DNA from: Rhodopirellula sp.
GTDB taxonomy: Bacteria; Planctomycetota; Planctomycetia; Pirellulales; Thermoguttaceae
DNA length: 55,534 bases
NCBI GenBank assembly: GCA_012728855.1
Contig: JAAYEH010000462.1
Location: 1 to 55,534, forward strand
Direction of reading: 5' to 3'
The translations under genes were made by a program, and so were the position numbers. Positions 47,868-55,534 of this stretch are shown here, in pieces (position 1 is the stretch's first letter; every line of letters starts with the position of its first letter). The notes beneath the pieces are model-generated. The model made no database searches, was not told the DNA's origin, and worked only from the letters and a program-made list of their open reading frames with translations.

Positions 47868-47979
47868 GGCTTTCTCAGGGCAGGGGAAATGATATCGTTA
47901 TGGCAAGAGCAGGGGATCCTCAGACCCAGGATCCACAGTAATCTATCGGCCGGTTGCCGAGAGGTCAATCAGCTTGGTT

Positions 47980-48001
47980 CGTCAGGCTGGACAGCCTGAC
48001 G
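47980..48001. terminator. Palindrome CGTCAGGCT/AGCCTGACG
   Basis: A nine-base stem with a four-base loop sits just before the stop of the minus-strand hydrolase gene's 3' end, between the two minus-strand genes. It shares its core with 43720-43747. Confidence 0.7.
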
Positions 48002-48012
48002 TAGAGGGCTGG

Positions 48013-49068
48013 TCACTTGCTGCGGTCGGACCAGGGGAAGTTCTGCTTCACCAGTCGAAGCTGGATGAAATTCGCAATCCATGCCTCCACAGGCAGGCTC
48101 CGTCCCAGCATCTTCGTTCCTTGAAGATCCGTGTCGAAATTGCCGAAGAACAGATCCTTCTTCTCCGTGGCCTCCTCCGGCGGCGGCTCCAGATGGTAAC
48201 GCTCGAACACGGAATAGAGCCGTTTGGCTTCCGCGACCGCTTTCGCGTCCCGCTCGCCGACACCGATCAATACGGAAAGTCGCGATTGCACCGCCGGATG
48301 GTTCATCGCCGCCCTGGCGCTGAGACCGCGAAAACTCCATTCCGGCGAGAGAAGCACCAATCCCTTGACATCCTGGCCCTGTTTTTTTCCTGCCAAAGGT
48401 GGCCAACTCCAGTCTTGCGCCGCCCAATTCAGAGCCACGCCTGCGCCCATCTCGGCGCCGACGACGGTGAGTTTCTCGATATTCAGTTCCCCCTCGTTGT
48501 TCTTGTCCATCAAGAACGACTTGAGGGTCTCCATGTCGTATTGAACCATGCGCCCGAAATCGGCGGGATTGAATTTGGCGGCGTCGAGTGTCCTGACGTT
48601 GTTGCCGATCTGCTGCTGGGTGCTTTCACCGTGTCCTCGCAGATCCGGCACGAGCACGGCGTGGCCGGCTTTCTGCTGCAAGACCGGCGCCAACGCGCTG
48701 TACTCGCGTCGATCACCTTTCCAGGAATGCAGCAAAATGACCGGTACGGCGTCCTTTCCCTTGTTGCTGGGAAAAAACGTTGCCTTCAGGACGACGCCGT
48801 CGCGAGTCAGCAGATCGTTCCCGCCTAATTCGACCGGGGCGGGAATTTTCTCCTTGGTCGCTCTGGCAGGAGGTGCGGCTGCTCGCGCCGGGGCGGCGAC
48901 AGCCGCTGGTGCTGCGGCGGGTTTGGCAGGTTGGGCTGTCGGCTTCGTGGCTTGAGCTGAGGCCTCCGCCCCGGTCAATATCCCGACCGCGGCGATCGCA
49001 GACAAACCCAGAACACGGAAACACGCAATCGCTGAGCGCATTGACGCGCGAGAAGGGGAGGATGACAT
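48013..49068 (-). CDS. Exported alpha/beta-hydrolase
   Basis: The 351-residue protein has a signal peptide (CFRVLGLSAIAAVGILTGAEASA), then an Ala/Pro-rich spacer (TAQPAKPAAAPAAVAAPARA). An alpha/beta-hydrolase domain follows: DAVPVILLHSWKGDRREY, VLVPDLRGHGES, and LTVVGAEMGAGVALNWA at the nucleophile-elbow position. There GAEMGAG has Glu instead of the usual Ser, so the canonical nucleophile seems absent. It may be a non-catalytic or altered member. ATG 49068 was chosen because it begins the signal sequence. Confidence 0.78.
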   Translation of the reverse strand: MSSSPSRASMRSAIACFRVLGLSAIAAVGILTGAEASAQATKPTAQPAKPAAAPAAVAAPARAAAPPARATKEKIPAPVELGGNDLLTRDGVVLKATFFPSNKGKDAVPVILLHSWKGDRREYSALAPVLQQKAGHAVLVPDLRGHGESTQQQIGNNVRTLDAAKFNPADFGRMVQYDMETLKSFLMDKNNEGELNIEKLTVVGAEMGAGVALNWAAQDWSWPPLAGKKQGQDVKGLVLLSPEWSFRGLSARAAMNHPAVQSRLSVLIGVGERDAKAVAEAKRLYSVFERYHLEPPPEEATEKKDLFFGNFDTDLQGTKMLGRSLPVEAWIANFIQLRLVKQNFPWSDRSK

Positions 49069-49188
49069 GGCGTGGCGACCTTTCTCGTGAGCATTCTCGT
49101 GCAATCCGACCTCCGTCCGGCCCCCTTTTATGCTAAACGGGGCTCCGGAGGACGTCAACTTGCCTTTTCGCTCCAACGAGGGGGGAGA

Positions 49189-49848
49189 CTATTCCATGCT
49201 TCTGGAGTCCATGGCAAAGTCGGTGTAGCGGTCGTAGGGATAGAAGAGCTTGCCGATCTGATCCGCCAGCACTCCGACGAACTGCTGCCGGAAAGCATTC
49301 TCTTGGACGTCGGACGCGGCGACGACGCGGTTCGGCGGGTAAATCACCTGCGGAACCCGCTTTTGGAACACCACCTCGCCGGTCGTGCAGTCGTAGACTT
49401 TCAGCGAAACGGTCGCCTTGCCCTGATAGACGGTCTGCCCCTGGTAAAGACTGAATTCTTCAAGATCGATCCCCAGAACCAGATTGGCATCGATGGCCTT
49501 GCCGATTTCGGGGTATTCGTCCCAGGCGTTTTCGTCGGTCCACTCCGCCACCTTCCGTTCGTCGACCACCTCGATTTTGCGGACGTTCTGCTTCAATCGC
49601 AAAACGACCTGATGCGAAATGTCTCTTGCCACGCTGGCGTTGCGGTATTGAAGCTCGACCAGCGGACGACAGACCACCGCCACTTTCTTCTCCCGCAGGC
49701 CGGTGAATTCGGGATCTTCGTTCGTTCCCTTCACCAGGTACACGGCGGTTGCCAGAGCGCTTGCGCATCCGCTGATGGCCGGCAAAGTGGCCAATAACAT
49801 CGCCAGAAGCAATAGAAATCTCGGACAGCCAGTGCCGGATCGGTCCAT
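49189..49848 (-). CDS. Lipoprotein of unknown function
   Basis: The 219-residue protein starts with a type II signal peptide ending in ATLPAISGC (lipobox), so it should be anchored to a membrane by its Cys. The mature part has KKVAVVCRPLVELQYRNASVA and TTGEVVFQKRVPQVIYPPN, similar in style to planctomycete lipoproteins that lack a defined role. No enzyme motif is visible. Confidence 0.82.
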   Translation of the reverse strand: MDRSGTGCPRFLLLLAMLLATLPAISGCASALATAVYLVKGTNEDPEFTGLREKKVAVVCRPLVELQYRNASVARDISHQVVLRLKQNVRKIEVVDERKVAEWTDENAWDEYPEIGKAIDANLVLGIDLEEFSLYQGQTVYQGKATVSLKVYDCTTGEVVFQKRVPQVIYPPNRVVAASDVQENAFRQQFVGVLADQIGKLFYPYDRYTDFAMDSRSME

Positions 49849-49869
49849 CAGGTTTCCTCGCTGGGCTAT

Positions 49870-49938
49870 CGTGGGGCAGGTTTGCAGCCTGCCGGACTTT
49901 GCGCGCCAATTCGAGGCAGGTGGCAAACCTGCCCCACG
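49870..49938. repeat. 69-bp imperfect inverted repeat
   Basis: CGTGGGGCAGGTTTGC... at the left end pairs with ...GCAAACCTGCCCCACG at the right end, with further pairing of GCCTGCC against GGCAGG inside. It lies upstream of the lipoprotein gene and resembles REP-like palindromic elements scattered in planctomycete genomes. Confidence 0.75.
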
Positions 49939-50002
49939 ACGTTTTCCCGATCTCTGAGCGGGTTGTCGAAAACAGACTGTTCAGCGGCGAACGATGCCGC
50001 CC

Positions 50003-50446
50003 TCAGCCGGCGATCAACCGCACTCCCCATTCGATCATCATCACCGCGAACATGACCGTCGCTACCCAAGCCACCACCGTACTGGTGGGAGCACGTCCTA
50101 ACCACCGTCCTCGCAGCGCGGAAAGCAGCAGCCAAGGCACGGCAATCACGTCGAGCGTCCCGAGCAGCGCCCCGCCGAGGTTGGCCTGCGCCGCTTCGAT
50201 CAGCCGTCCGCGCACCAGGTAGGCCCAGGAGGTGGTTCCACCGCAGGTCGGACAGCGCCGACCAAACAGCACCACAAAGGTGCATGGTGGCAGTCCTAAC
50301 TGCTGATGCGTTCCATAACCCCGCTGGTCAGGCTCCAGCAGGCTTGCCGCGCCCAACGGCGCTGCCAAACCTACCGCCAGCATGACCATCGCCATCCGAT
50401 CCTGTGCGGAAAGCCTCGCTCGACGTGTTGTGCTGTTCTCAGTCAC
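50003..50446 (-). CDS. DUF2752 family membrane protein
   Basis: The ~147-residue protein has the DUF2752 signature: a hydrophobic N-terminal segment followed by GLPPCTF and FGRRCPTCGGTTSWAYLVRG, the CPxCG-T core. Two further membrane segments follow. The function of the family is unknown. I prefer the GTG at about 50446 (TENSTTRRAR start) because the upstream frame runs into a dispersed repeat at 50540. Confidence 0.85.
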   Translation of the reverse strand: MTENSTTRRARLSAQDRMAMVMLAVGLAAPLGAASLLEPDQRGYGTHQQLGLPPCTFVVLFGRRCPTCGGTTSWAYLVRGRLIEAAQANLGGALLGTLDVIAVPWLLLSALRGRWLGRAPTSTVVAWVATVMFAVMMIEWGVRLIAG

Positions 50447-50539
50447 GCTTACCGAAAGAAGAGCGGGGGGAGGATAGCGGGAAGTCAACTGCCCTGCAAG
50501 GCCAGTGTCGCCTTTGTGGGGGCGGGACAACGATTTTAG

Positions 50540-50639
50540 GCATGGTTCAAAAAACGGGGACAGGCACCTCGCCAAAACGTGTTCTCTACCGTCGGAAGAC
50601 TATTTGGCGCGGAGCCAAACCCCGTTTTTTGAATCATTC
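50540..50639. repeat. ~100-bp palindromic element, left copy
   Basis: The outer arms are GCATGGTTCAAAAAACGGGG on the left and CCCCGTTTTTTGAATCATTCC on the right; inner parts include GACAGGCACCTCGCCAAA. It is an inverted copy of 51481-51579 across the ymdB gene. The GGGGACAGGCACCT core resembles REP sequences associated with RAYT transposases. Confidence 0.8.
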
Positions 50640-50645
50640 CCGATT

Positions 50646-51464
50646 TTACGCCCGCGTCGCGGCGGCCAGCCGCTCAGCCCGGGCGTCGTCGATCACGATA
50701 CGACGGATATTGCTCGCCCTGCCGTCGGCGGGGTCGAAATCAACCACCGTCCCATGAATCCGAACATCGCCGGAAGCAACTTCAAAGTGGGTAGGGCGAA
50801 AAGTCATGGTTGTTTCAGTCACCCGGTCGATCCTCCGTCCAAGGATGCTGTCGTGCGGCCCGGTCATTCCCACATCGCATTGGAAGGCCGTGCCGCCGGG
50901 CAGGATCTGCTCGTCGGCGGTGGCGACATGGGTGTGGGTACCGAGCACCGCCGTGACGCGGCCGTCCAGGTAGCGGCCCATCAGTTGCTTGTCGCTGGTC
51001 GCCTCGGCGTGGAAATCAACCAGGATCGATTTTGCCTCAGGCGGTATCTGGCTGAGCACCCGATCGGCGGCCTGAAATGGGCAGTCGACCGGTTTCATGA
51101 ACACTCGCCCCAACAAGCTGATCACGGCGACCGTCTCACGGTTGGTTTGGCAGGAGATGAGCGTATACTCCCGCCCCGGGGCCTCGGCCGGAAAGTTGGC
51201 CGGCCTGACAATGCGGGCCTCGGTTTCCAACACCGAGAAGATCTCGTGCCGGCGGTAGATATGGTCGCCCATCGTGATGCAGTCGACCCCGCACGATATG
51301 AGTTCATGATAGATCGTCGGCGTCAGTCCCGAACCGCCGGCCGCGTTCTCCGCGTTGGCGACCACCAAATCCAACTCTTCCTCCATCCGTAGTCCCGCGA
51401 TGGCGCGGGTGACGATGTGCCTGCCGGGTTTTCCGACGATATCACCGATCAACAATAATCGCAC
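50646..51464 (-). CDS. ymdB: YmdB-family metallophosphodiesterase
   Basis: The 272-residue protein has the full set of metal-binding motifs of the YmdB family: LLIGDIVGKPGR at the start, VVANAENAAGG, ITMGDHIYRR, VDFHAEATSDKQ and GTHTHVATADEQ. Bacillus YmdB is a 2',3'-cyclic nucleotide phosphodiesterase affecting biofilm and motility. No further inference is made for this organism. It is enclosed by inverted ~100-bp elements. Confidence 0.93.
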   Translation of the reverse strand: MRLLLIGDIVGKPGRHIVTRAIAGLRMEEELDLVVANAENAAGGSGLTPTIYHELISCGVDCITMGDHIYRRHEIFSVLETEARIVRPANFPAEAPGREYTLISCQTNRETVAVISLLGRVFMKPVDCPFQAADRVLSQIPPEAKSILVDFHAEATSDKQLMGRYLDGRVTAVLGTHTHVATADEQILPGGTAFQCDVGMTGPHDSILGRRIDRVTETTMTFRPTHFEVASGDVRIHGTVVDFDPADGRASNIRRIVIDDARAERLAAATRA

Positions 51465-51480
51465 GGAGGGAGCTTTCTAG

Positions 51481-51579
51481 GCATGGTTCAAAAAACGGGG
51501 ACTGGCTCCGAGCCAAACAGCTTCTGCCGGTGAAAAACAAGGTTCGGCGAGGTGCCTGTCCCCGTTTTTTGAACCATGC
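51481..51579. repeat. ~100-bp palindromic element, right copy
   Basis: Reads GCATGGTTCAAAAAACGGGG at the left end and CCCCGTTTTTTGAACCATGC at the right end, with GAGGTGCCTGTC inside. Read on the minus strand it matches the left copy closely, so the two copies are in opposite orientation. The ends are a perfect 20-bp inverted repeat. Confidence 0.85.
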
Positions 51580-51599
51580 CGCTTTGTACGCGTGTTTAG

Positions 51600-52913
51600 T
51601 CAGATCGTCTCGGGCAAATCATAGGGTTTCCGCCGTGGCCGATCCAGCAACTCGTTGGCCTGGGGATCATCCGCGAAGACTTCTTTGGCCGGATCCCAGC
51701 GGAGGCGGCGGCCCGTCCAGCGGGCGATGTTGCCCAGGTGGCAAACGGTGGTGGAGCGGTGACCAATCTCCACGTCGGCCACCGGCTTGGCGCGGCTCTT
51801 GATGCAGTCGATCCAGTTTCGCACGTGGTCCTGGTCGCCCCCCTTGGCCTGCTGGTTGATCTCTTCGGCGATTTCCGGCGGATTGGTGTTGACGCGACCG
51901 CGGGAGAGATCCATCTTCCCTTTCTCTCCGAAGAAAATCCCGCCGCCGCCGCTGCCGTTGTCGAGTTTCACCGTGACGCCGTTGGCATAGCGGTAGAAGA
52001 TCATCGGCACTTTGCAGGCCGCATCGCCGCGAGCCCGCGACTCCGGCTGTGCGTAGGTCGGTGGGTCGAACCGCGGGCCTTCCGTCCAAACCTCGACCGG
52101 CCCACTCTCATCCATTCCCAGAGCGCACTGGATCTGGTCCAGACCGTGGGCGCCCCAGCCCGTCATTTCGCCGCCGGAGTAGGGACGGAAAGAGAGCCAT
52201 CCCGGATTGGCTCGCGGGGCATAGAGATCTTTGTGAAAGGGAACCAGCGGCGCCGGCCCGCACCACATGTCCCAGTCGAGCCCCTCGGGCACCGGCTGCT
52301 CGGGAAAGGCGCACTCCCACGGGCTGGGATAATTGCAGCCGACCACCTCGCGGATCGCGCCCAGTTTCCCGCTGCGGATGAATTCGCAGGAGATTCGATT
52401 TACCGCTTGCGAACGCTGCTGGCTGCCGACCTGGAATACCCGGTTGTACTTGCGGGCCGCCTCGACCATCAGGCGACCTTCTCGGATGGTGAGGCTCAGC
52501 GCCTTCTCGGCATAAATATCCTTGCCGGCCTGGCAGGCATGAATGCAGACCAGAGCCCGCCAGTGGTCGGGCGTGGCGGTGACCACGGCATCGACGTCGT
52601 CGCGATCGAGGAGTTTGCGGTAGTCCTGGTACGGCTTGCCGCCGAGTTTCTCGCACATCTGTTCGGCCCGCGGCAGGTAGACATCGGCGATGCCGACGAA
52701 ACGGCTTTCGGGGCAATTCAGCGCGTTGCGGAGCACACCAGTCCCCTGCCGGCCGATTCCAATGCCGGCGATGCCGATCTTGTCATTGGCGCCCGGTTTG
52801 CCCTCCGCCGCCAGCACACCGGAAGGGATGTAGTACGGTACGGATACGGCGACACCGGCGGCCGCGGCCCGGCGCAAGAATTGTCGGCGAGTGAAAGGCG
52901 GCAGATTGGACAT
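51600..52913 (-). CDS. Gfo/Idh/MocA-family oxidoreductase, Tat-exported
   Basis: The 437-residue protein has a twin-arginine leader (TRRQFLRRAAAAGVAVSV) and the Rossmann start KIGIAGIGIGRQGTG. The family EKP motif is altered here to AEKALSLTIREG, with Ala after Lys and no Pro. YSGGEMTGWGAHGLDQIQ and the C-terminal DVEIGHRSTTVCHLGNIA are typical of planctomycete exported members. Substrate unknown. It follows another family member at 53118-54425 on the same strand, with a hairpin between. Confidence 0.9.
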   Translation of the reverse strand: MSNLPPFTRRQFLRRAAAAGVAVSVPYYIPSGVLAAEGKPGANDKIGIAGIGIGRQGTGVLRNALNCPESRFVGIADVYLPRAEQMCEKLGGKPYQDYRKLLDRDDVDAVVTATPDHWRALVCIHACQAGKDIYAEKALSLTIREGRLMVEAARKYNRVFQVGSQQRSQAVNRISCEFIRSGKLGAIREVVGCNYPSPWECAFPEQPVPEGLDWDMWCGPAPLVPFHKDLYAPRANPGWLSFRPYSGGEMTGWGAHGLDQIQCALGMDESGPVEVWTEGPRFDPPTYAQPESRARGDAACKVPMIFYRYANGVTVKLDNGSGGGGIFFGEKGKMDLSRGRVNTNPPEIAEEINQQAKGGDQDHVRNWIDCIKSRAKPVADVEIGHRSTTVCHLGNIARWTGRRLRWDPAKEVFADDPQANELLDRPRRKPYDLPETI

Positions 52914-53056
52914 GGGTGGCTCCGTTGCGGCAATGGTGGGTGATTGGGGGAAAACCCTCGGGATGATGCACTGGCTGGGTAGCCCCGATTATCATTGCCG
53001 ACGGGCGGATGAAATTCAACCTTCGCGACTTTGCGAGCAGCAGATGATCCCGTCCC

Positions 53057-53090
53057 ATCAGCCCGGCTGCTTTCGAGCAGCCGGGCTGAT
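53057..53090. terminator. Palindrome, second copy of the CAGCCCGGCTGCTT type
   Basis: ATCAGCCCGGCTGCT / AGCAGCCGGGCTGAT with a short loop forms a perfect hairpin lying between two minus-strand oxidoreductase genes, just past the stop of the upstream one. It matches 16192-16221. Confidence 0.8.
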
Positions 53091-53117
53091 AAATGGGTAA
53101 TTGACAATCGTCCCGCC

Positions 53118-54425
53118 TCAGCCGATCTCCGGCAATTCATATCCCTTCCGTCGCGGGCGTGAGCGGAGGGCGTTGGCTTCGTCGTCGCCGAGGAACTCCT
53201 CTTTGGCCGGATCCCATCGCAGCCGTCGTCCCAACTCGCGGCAGATATTGACGAGCTGGCAGATCACCTGGGCTCGGTGGCCAACCTCGGCGCCGGCGAC
53301 CGGCTTTTGGCGGTTCCGCATGCAGTCGACCCAGTTGCGGATATGCTCGTGGGCGACGCTGGCATACTCCGACTTATCGGCCGCCGGCGGAGCCCCCTGG
53401 ATCAGTTCCGGCGGATTGGAGGCGAGGCGGTTGCGGTTGATTTCGATCTTGCCCTTTTCACCGACGAAGATCGCCCCCAGGCCCGGGCCTTTGCCCTTGG
53501 GCAGGCTGAGTTTCAGCAGCGTGCCGCCGGGATAGCGCATCGAGACCGGAGCGTTCGGCCCGGTGCCTTCTAGCCAGATTTCTTCCGGATCGGTGTCGTC
53601 GGTGCCCAAAGCCCGTTGCACCTGGTCGAAAGCGTGCGCGCCCCAACCGGTGACTCCCCAGCCGAGTCCGCCGCCGTCGTAGTCGCGGTAACGGCCCCAG
53701 CGGCCCAGGCCGGGGTGCAGCGCCGCGCTGTACGGGATCAGGTCGGTCTGATGGCACCACAGATCCCAGTTCATTTGCGAAGGGGTCGGTTCCGAGGGAA
53801 GTTGTGGGCGAGGCTCCGGCCCGATGAAATTGGGGCAGATCACGGTGTGGACTTTGCCGATGGCCCCATTGCGAACCAGGTCGCTGCCGAAATTATTGAT
53901 GGCGACCGACCGCTGCTGCGTGCCGGTTTGAAAGACGGAGCCGTACTTCTTCTCGGCACGAACGAGATATTGACCTTCTTCGATCGTCAAGGTGAGCGGT
54001 TTCTCGGCATACACATCCAGCCCGGCTCGCATGGCGTCGAGACAGATCAGTGTGCGGGCGTGGACGGTCGTGGCCACGAACACTCCGTTGAGTTTCTCCT
54101 TGTCGAACATCTCACGGTAGTCTTGGTACTGCGAGCAATCTTCGGCGACGACGGAAGCGGGGAACTCTTTGGCGGCGGTGCGATAGGTTGCGATCTGGCG
54201 GAGGTCGCAGTCAGCGACGGCGATCAGCCGCAGGTCGGGAGGGCTCTCGCGGGTGAGATCGTGCGAGCGGTGGCCGGAGCCGATCAACCCGACGCGGGCA
54301 CAATCGTTGGCCCCCGGTCGTCCCGGCGCGGCGAGGACGGTGGCGGGAACAACGTAGGGCGCGGCGACGGCAGCCGCGGTTGACTTGAGAAAACCGCGGC
54401 GGGGCATTCGGCTGGTGTGTCTCAT
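53118..54425 (-). CDS. Gfo/Idh/MocA-family oxidoreductase, Tat-exported
   Basis: The 435-residue protein has a twin-arginine-type leader (MPRRGFLKSTAAAVAAPYVV), then CARVGLIGSGHRSH for nucleotide binding, DVYAEKPLTLTIEEGQ (the EKP motif intact), and GWGVTGWGAHAFDQVQRALG. Its C-terminus (AEVGHRAQVICQLVNICRELGRRLRWDPAKEEF) is very close to that of the protein at 51600-52913, so the two are recent paralogues or a functional pair. It begins an operon-like pair with it. Confidence 0.9.
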   Translation of the reverse strand: MRHTSRMPRRGFLKSTAAAVAAPYVVPATVLAAPGRPGANDCARVGLIGSGHRSHDLTRESPPDLRLIAVADCDLRQIATYRTAAKEFPASVVAEDCSQYQDYREMFDKEKLNGVFVATTVHARTLICLDAMRAGLDVYAEKPLTLTIEEGQYLVRAEKKYGSVFQTGTQQRSVAINNFGSDLVRNGAIGKVHTVICPNFIGPEPRPQLPSEPTPSQMNWDLWCHQTDLIPYSAALHPGLGRWGRYRDYDGGGLGWGVTGWGAHAFDQVQRALGTDDTDPEEIWLEGTGPNAPVSMRYPGGTLLKLSLPKGKGPGLGAIFVGEKGKIEINRNRLASNPPELIQGAPPAADKSEYASVAHEHIRNWVDCMRNRQKPVAGAEVGHRAQVICQLVNICRELGRRLRWDPAKEEFLGDDEANALRSRPRRKGYELPEIG

Positions 54426-55052
54426 GGCGACCTCAGGTTCGTATAGGAGGGTGTCCGGGAATGATCTTCAACGATTGGACTTCTCTCCTATTTTGTCCCT
54501 GCATCGGCTACTTCCGCAACATGACCAGGTTCTCATCCAGTCCGTGACGAAAAACCTCCAGCACTGAGGAAACAGCCAGAAGGCTCTCGGCATGTCTAAA
54601 TCACATTTCACGAATCGTGAAATTATTGGGGGGGGGCAGGCGTGGCGTACTAGCCTCCAATCGTGGCTTCCACCGGGCGAGCCCGGCGGCGGCCTATTTC
54701 ACGAATCGCGAAACCTGATTTAGCACTCACCCCCGTGCGGCCGAATAACGGGGAGTTGCCGGGGAGTTTTTCGACAAGCCGACTTTTCTGCGGTTTCGGT
54801 CGGAGGAGGCGCTGGGCCGGAAAGCGTTGCTGAGCTTCGGGTTGCGGTTGCGTGTCTCGGCTTAAGTACGCACCGTCCGAAAGCTGGGTGTCTAAGAAGT
54901 TGAGAGAGGGGGGCTTGGTGAGGTGGTCGGGGAGATAGCGTTGGCCCCAGGCGAGGAGGGAGGGGGGGAGATGCGGATCGTTGTGTTGCGCACCGGACCG
55001 GCAGCCCTCTGGGATCGCTCCCGAAGGATCTACGGCAAGGCTACGGAGCGTG
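54426..55052. other. Gene-free stretch with ATTTCACGA palindromes
   Basis: About 630 bases without a convincing gene. ATTTCACGAATCGTGAAAT at 54605-54623 is a perfect 19-bp palindrome, and 54696-54713 carries a near copy (one base different, C for T). A run of nine Gs lies around 54629. The right part may be the untranslated end of the insertion element whose transposase starts beyond the window. Confidence 0.6.
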
Positions 55053-55534
55053 TCAAGGGGTTTGAGACAACTGCGGTACGAAATTAGTGTCGAGTGGTAG
55101 TTGTAGCATACGGGGTTCCGGCGCATCGGCCGGAGGATTGATCCAGACTTCACCCGGCAACGCCAGTGGCTGCGGTGGTTGCCGGACGAACCGTTCAGGA
55201 TGCTCGGCGTAGGCTTCGGCGAGCACTTTCTGGCGGGCGGCCAGCACCATGTCGGCTTGGCCATGATGGACCGTCGCGGGGGTCAACAGGCCCAGGCCCC
55301 AGTGGTGATGCTCGTAGTTCTGCCAATGGAAGAACTTGCCGCAGAAGTCCAGGCCGTGTTCGATGCTCATGAAACGGTCGGGGAACTCCGGCCGGTACTT
55401 CAGCGTCTTGAATTGGCTCTCGGAGAACGGGTTGTCGTTGGAGACGTGTGGCCGGCTGTGAGACTTGGTGATCCCCAGCGTGGCTAGGAGTTGGGCCACG
55501 GTCTGCGAACGCATCGACGGCCCGCGATCGCTGT
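55053..55534 (-). CDS. Integrase-core (IS3-type) transposase, C-terminal part (partial)
   Basis: The minus-strand frame is open to the window edge. It contains SDRGPSM near the edge (Asp of the DDE triad), then RPHVSNDNPFSESQFKTLKYRPEFPDRF, where the Glu of SESQF is the third catalytic acid about 35 residues later, and EHHHWGLGLLTPATVHHG. This is the rve/integrase-core type used by IS3-like elements. The first half, including the N-terminal Asp and any OrfA, lies outside the window. It may be active or a remnant. Confidence 0.8.
   Translation of the reverse strand, partial: SDRGPSMRSQTVAQLLATLGITKSHSRPHVSNDNPFSESQFKTLKYRPEFPDRFMSIEHGLDFCGKFFHWQNYEHHHWGLGLLTPATVHHGQADMVLAARQKVLAEAYAEHPERFVRQPPQPLALPGEVWINPPADAPEPRMLQLPLDTNFVPQLSQTP

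Overview
The window looks like a chromosomal segment of a GC-rich planctomycete, most likely of the Pirellulales type. The basis is the mix of Tat-exported Gfo/Idh/MocA oxidoreductases (four copies), a PVC-type dehydrogenase remnant, membrane Ser/Thr kinases, an FHA protein, an ECF sigma factor, paired M16 peptidases and a DUF2752 protein. This is inferred from gene families; no rRNA, tRNA or CRISPR array was seen.

Left part (1-11.1 kb): an accessory or defence region. It opens with the last 35 codons of an ISAzo13-type transposase. Next come a small unknown gene, a four-helix-bundle (23S IVP/Avd-fold) gene between two inverted arrays of a GGGGCAAA octamer, and an AlbA_2/HATPase protein. A type 2 BREX cassette follows (pglY-pglZ-brxD-brxHI) and it is visibly decaying. 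pglY has one in-frame TAA, its 3' end is fused out of frame to a pglZ that lacks its 5' end, brxHI is cut off at its 3' end, and no pglX methyltransferase or pglW kinase is present in the window. Only brxD looks intact.

Middle left (11.1-21.3 kb): core and signalling genes. On the minus strand are a CinA-like/nucleotidyltransferase protein, a membrane Ser/Thr kinase and hemB (kinase and hemB overlap as GTGA). On the plus strand are a membrane-anchored coiled-coil protein, an FHA protein, a second multi-pass kinase, a membrane protein, an ECF sigma factor and a probable anti-sigma-like protein.

Middle (21.3-41.6 kb): mostly exported carbohydrate or sugar-related functions. These are a Tat-signal DegT aminotransferase, a beta-propeller/di-heme cytochrome protein, Gfo/Idh/MocA oxidoreductases, a large esterase-like hydrolase, a 1298-residue LamG/CBM9/glycosidase-like protein, a nitrilase and a sialidase-like protein. 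Interspersed are gene remnants (a secreted-protein fragment, a VOC protein, a PVC dehydrogenase N-terminus) and a tightly coupled operon in which a B12-binding radical SAM enzyme sits between two small membrane proteins.

Right part (41.6-55.5 kb): a thioredoxin-trypsin fusion, a zinc-ribbon protein, an M16 peptidase pair (one active, one lacking HxxEH), GNAT, an alpha/beta hydrolase, a lipoprotein, a DUF2752 protein, a YmdB-type phosphodiesterase between two inverted ~100-bp elements, two more Gfo/Idh/MocA proteins and a transposase running off the right edge.

Across the window, short tandem heptamers or octamers sit just upstream of several genes (AlbA_2, pglY, FHA, glycosidase), and several families of perfect or near-perfect palindromes recur between genes.
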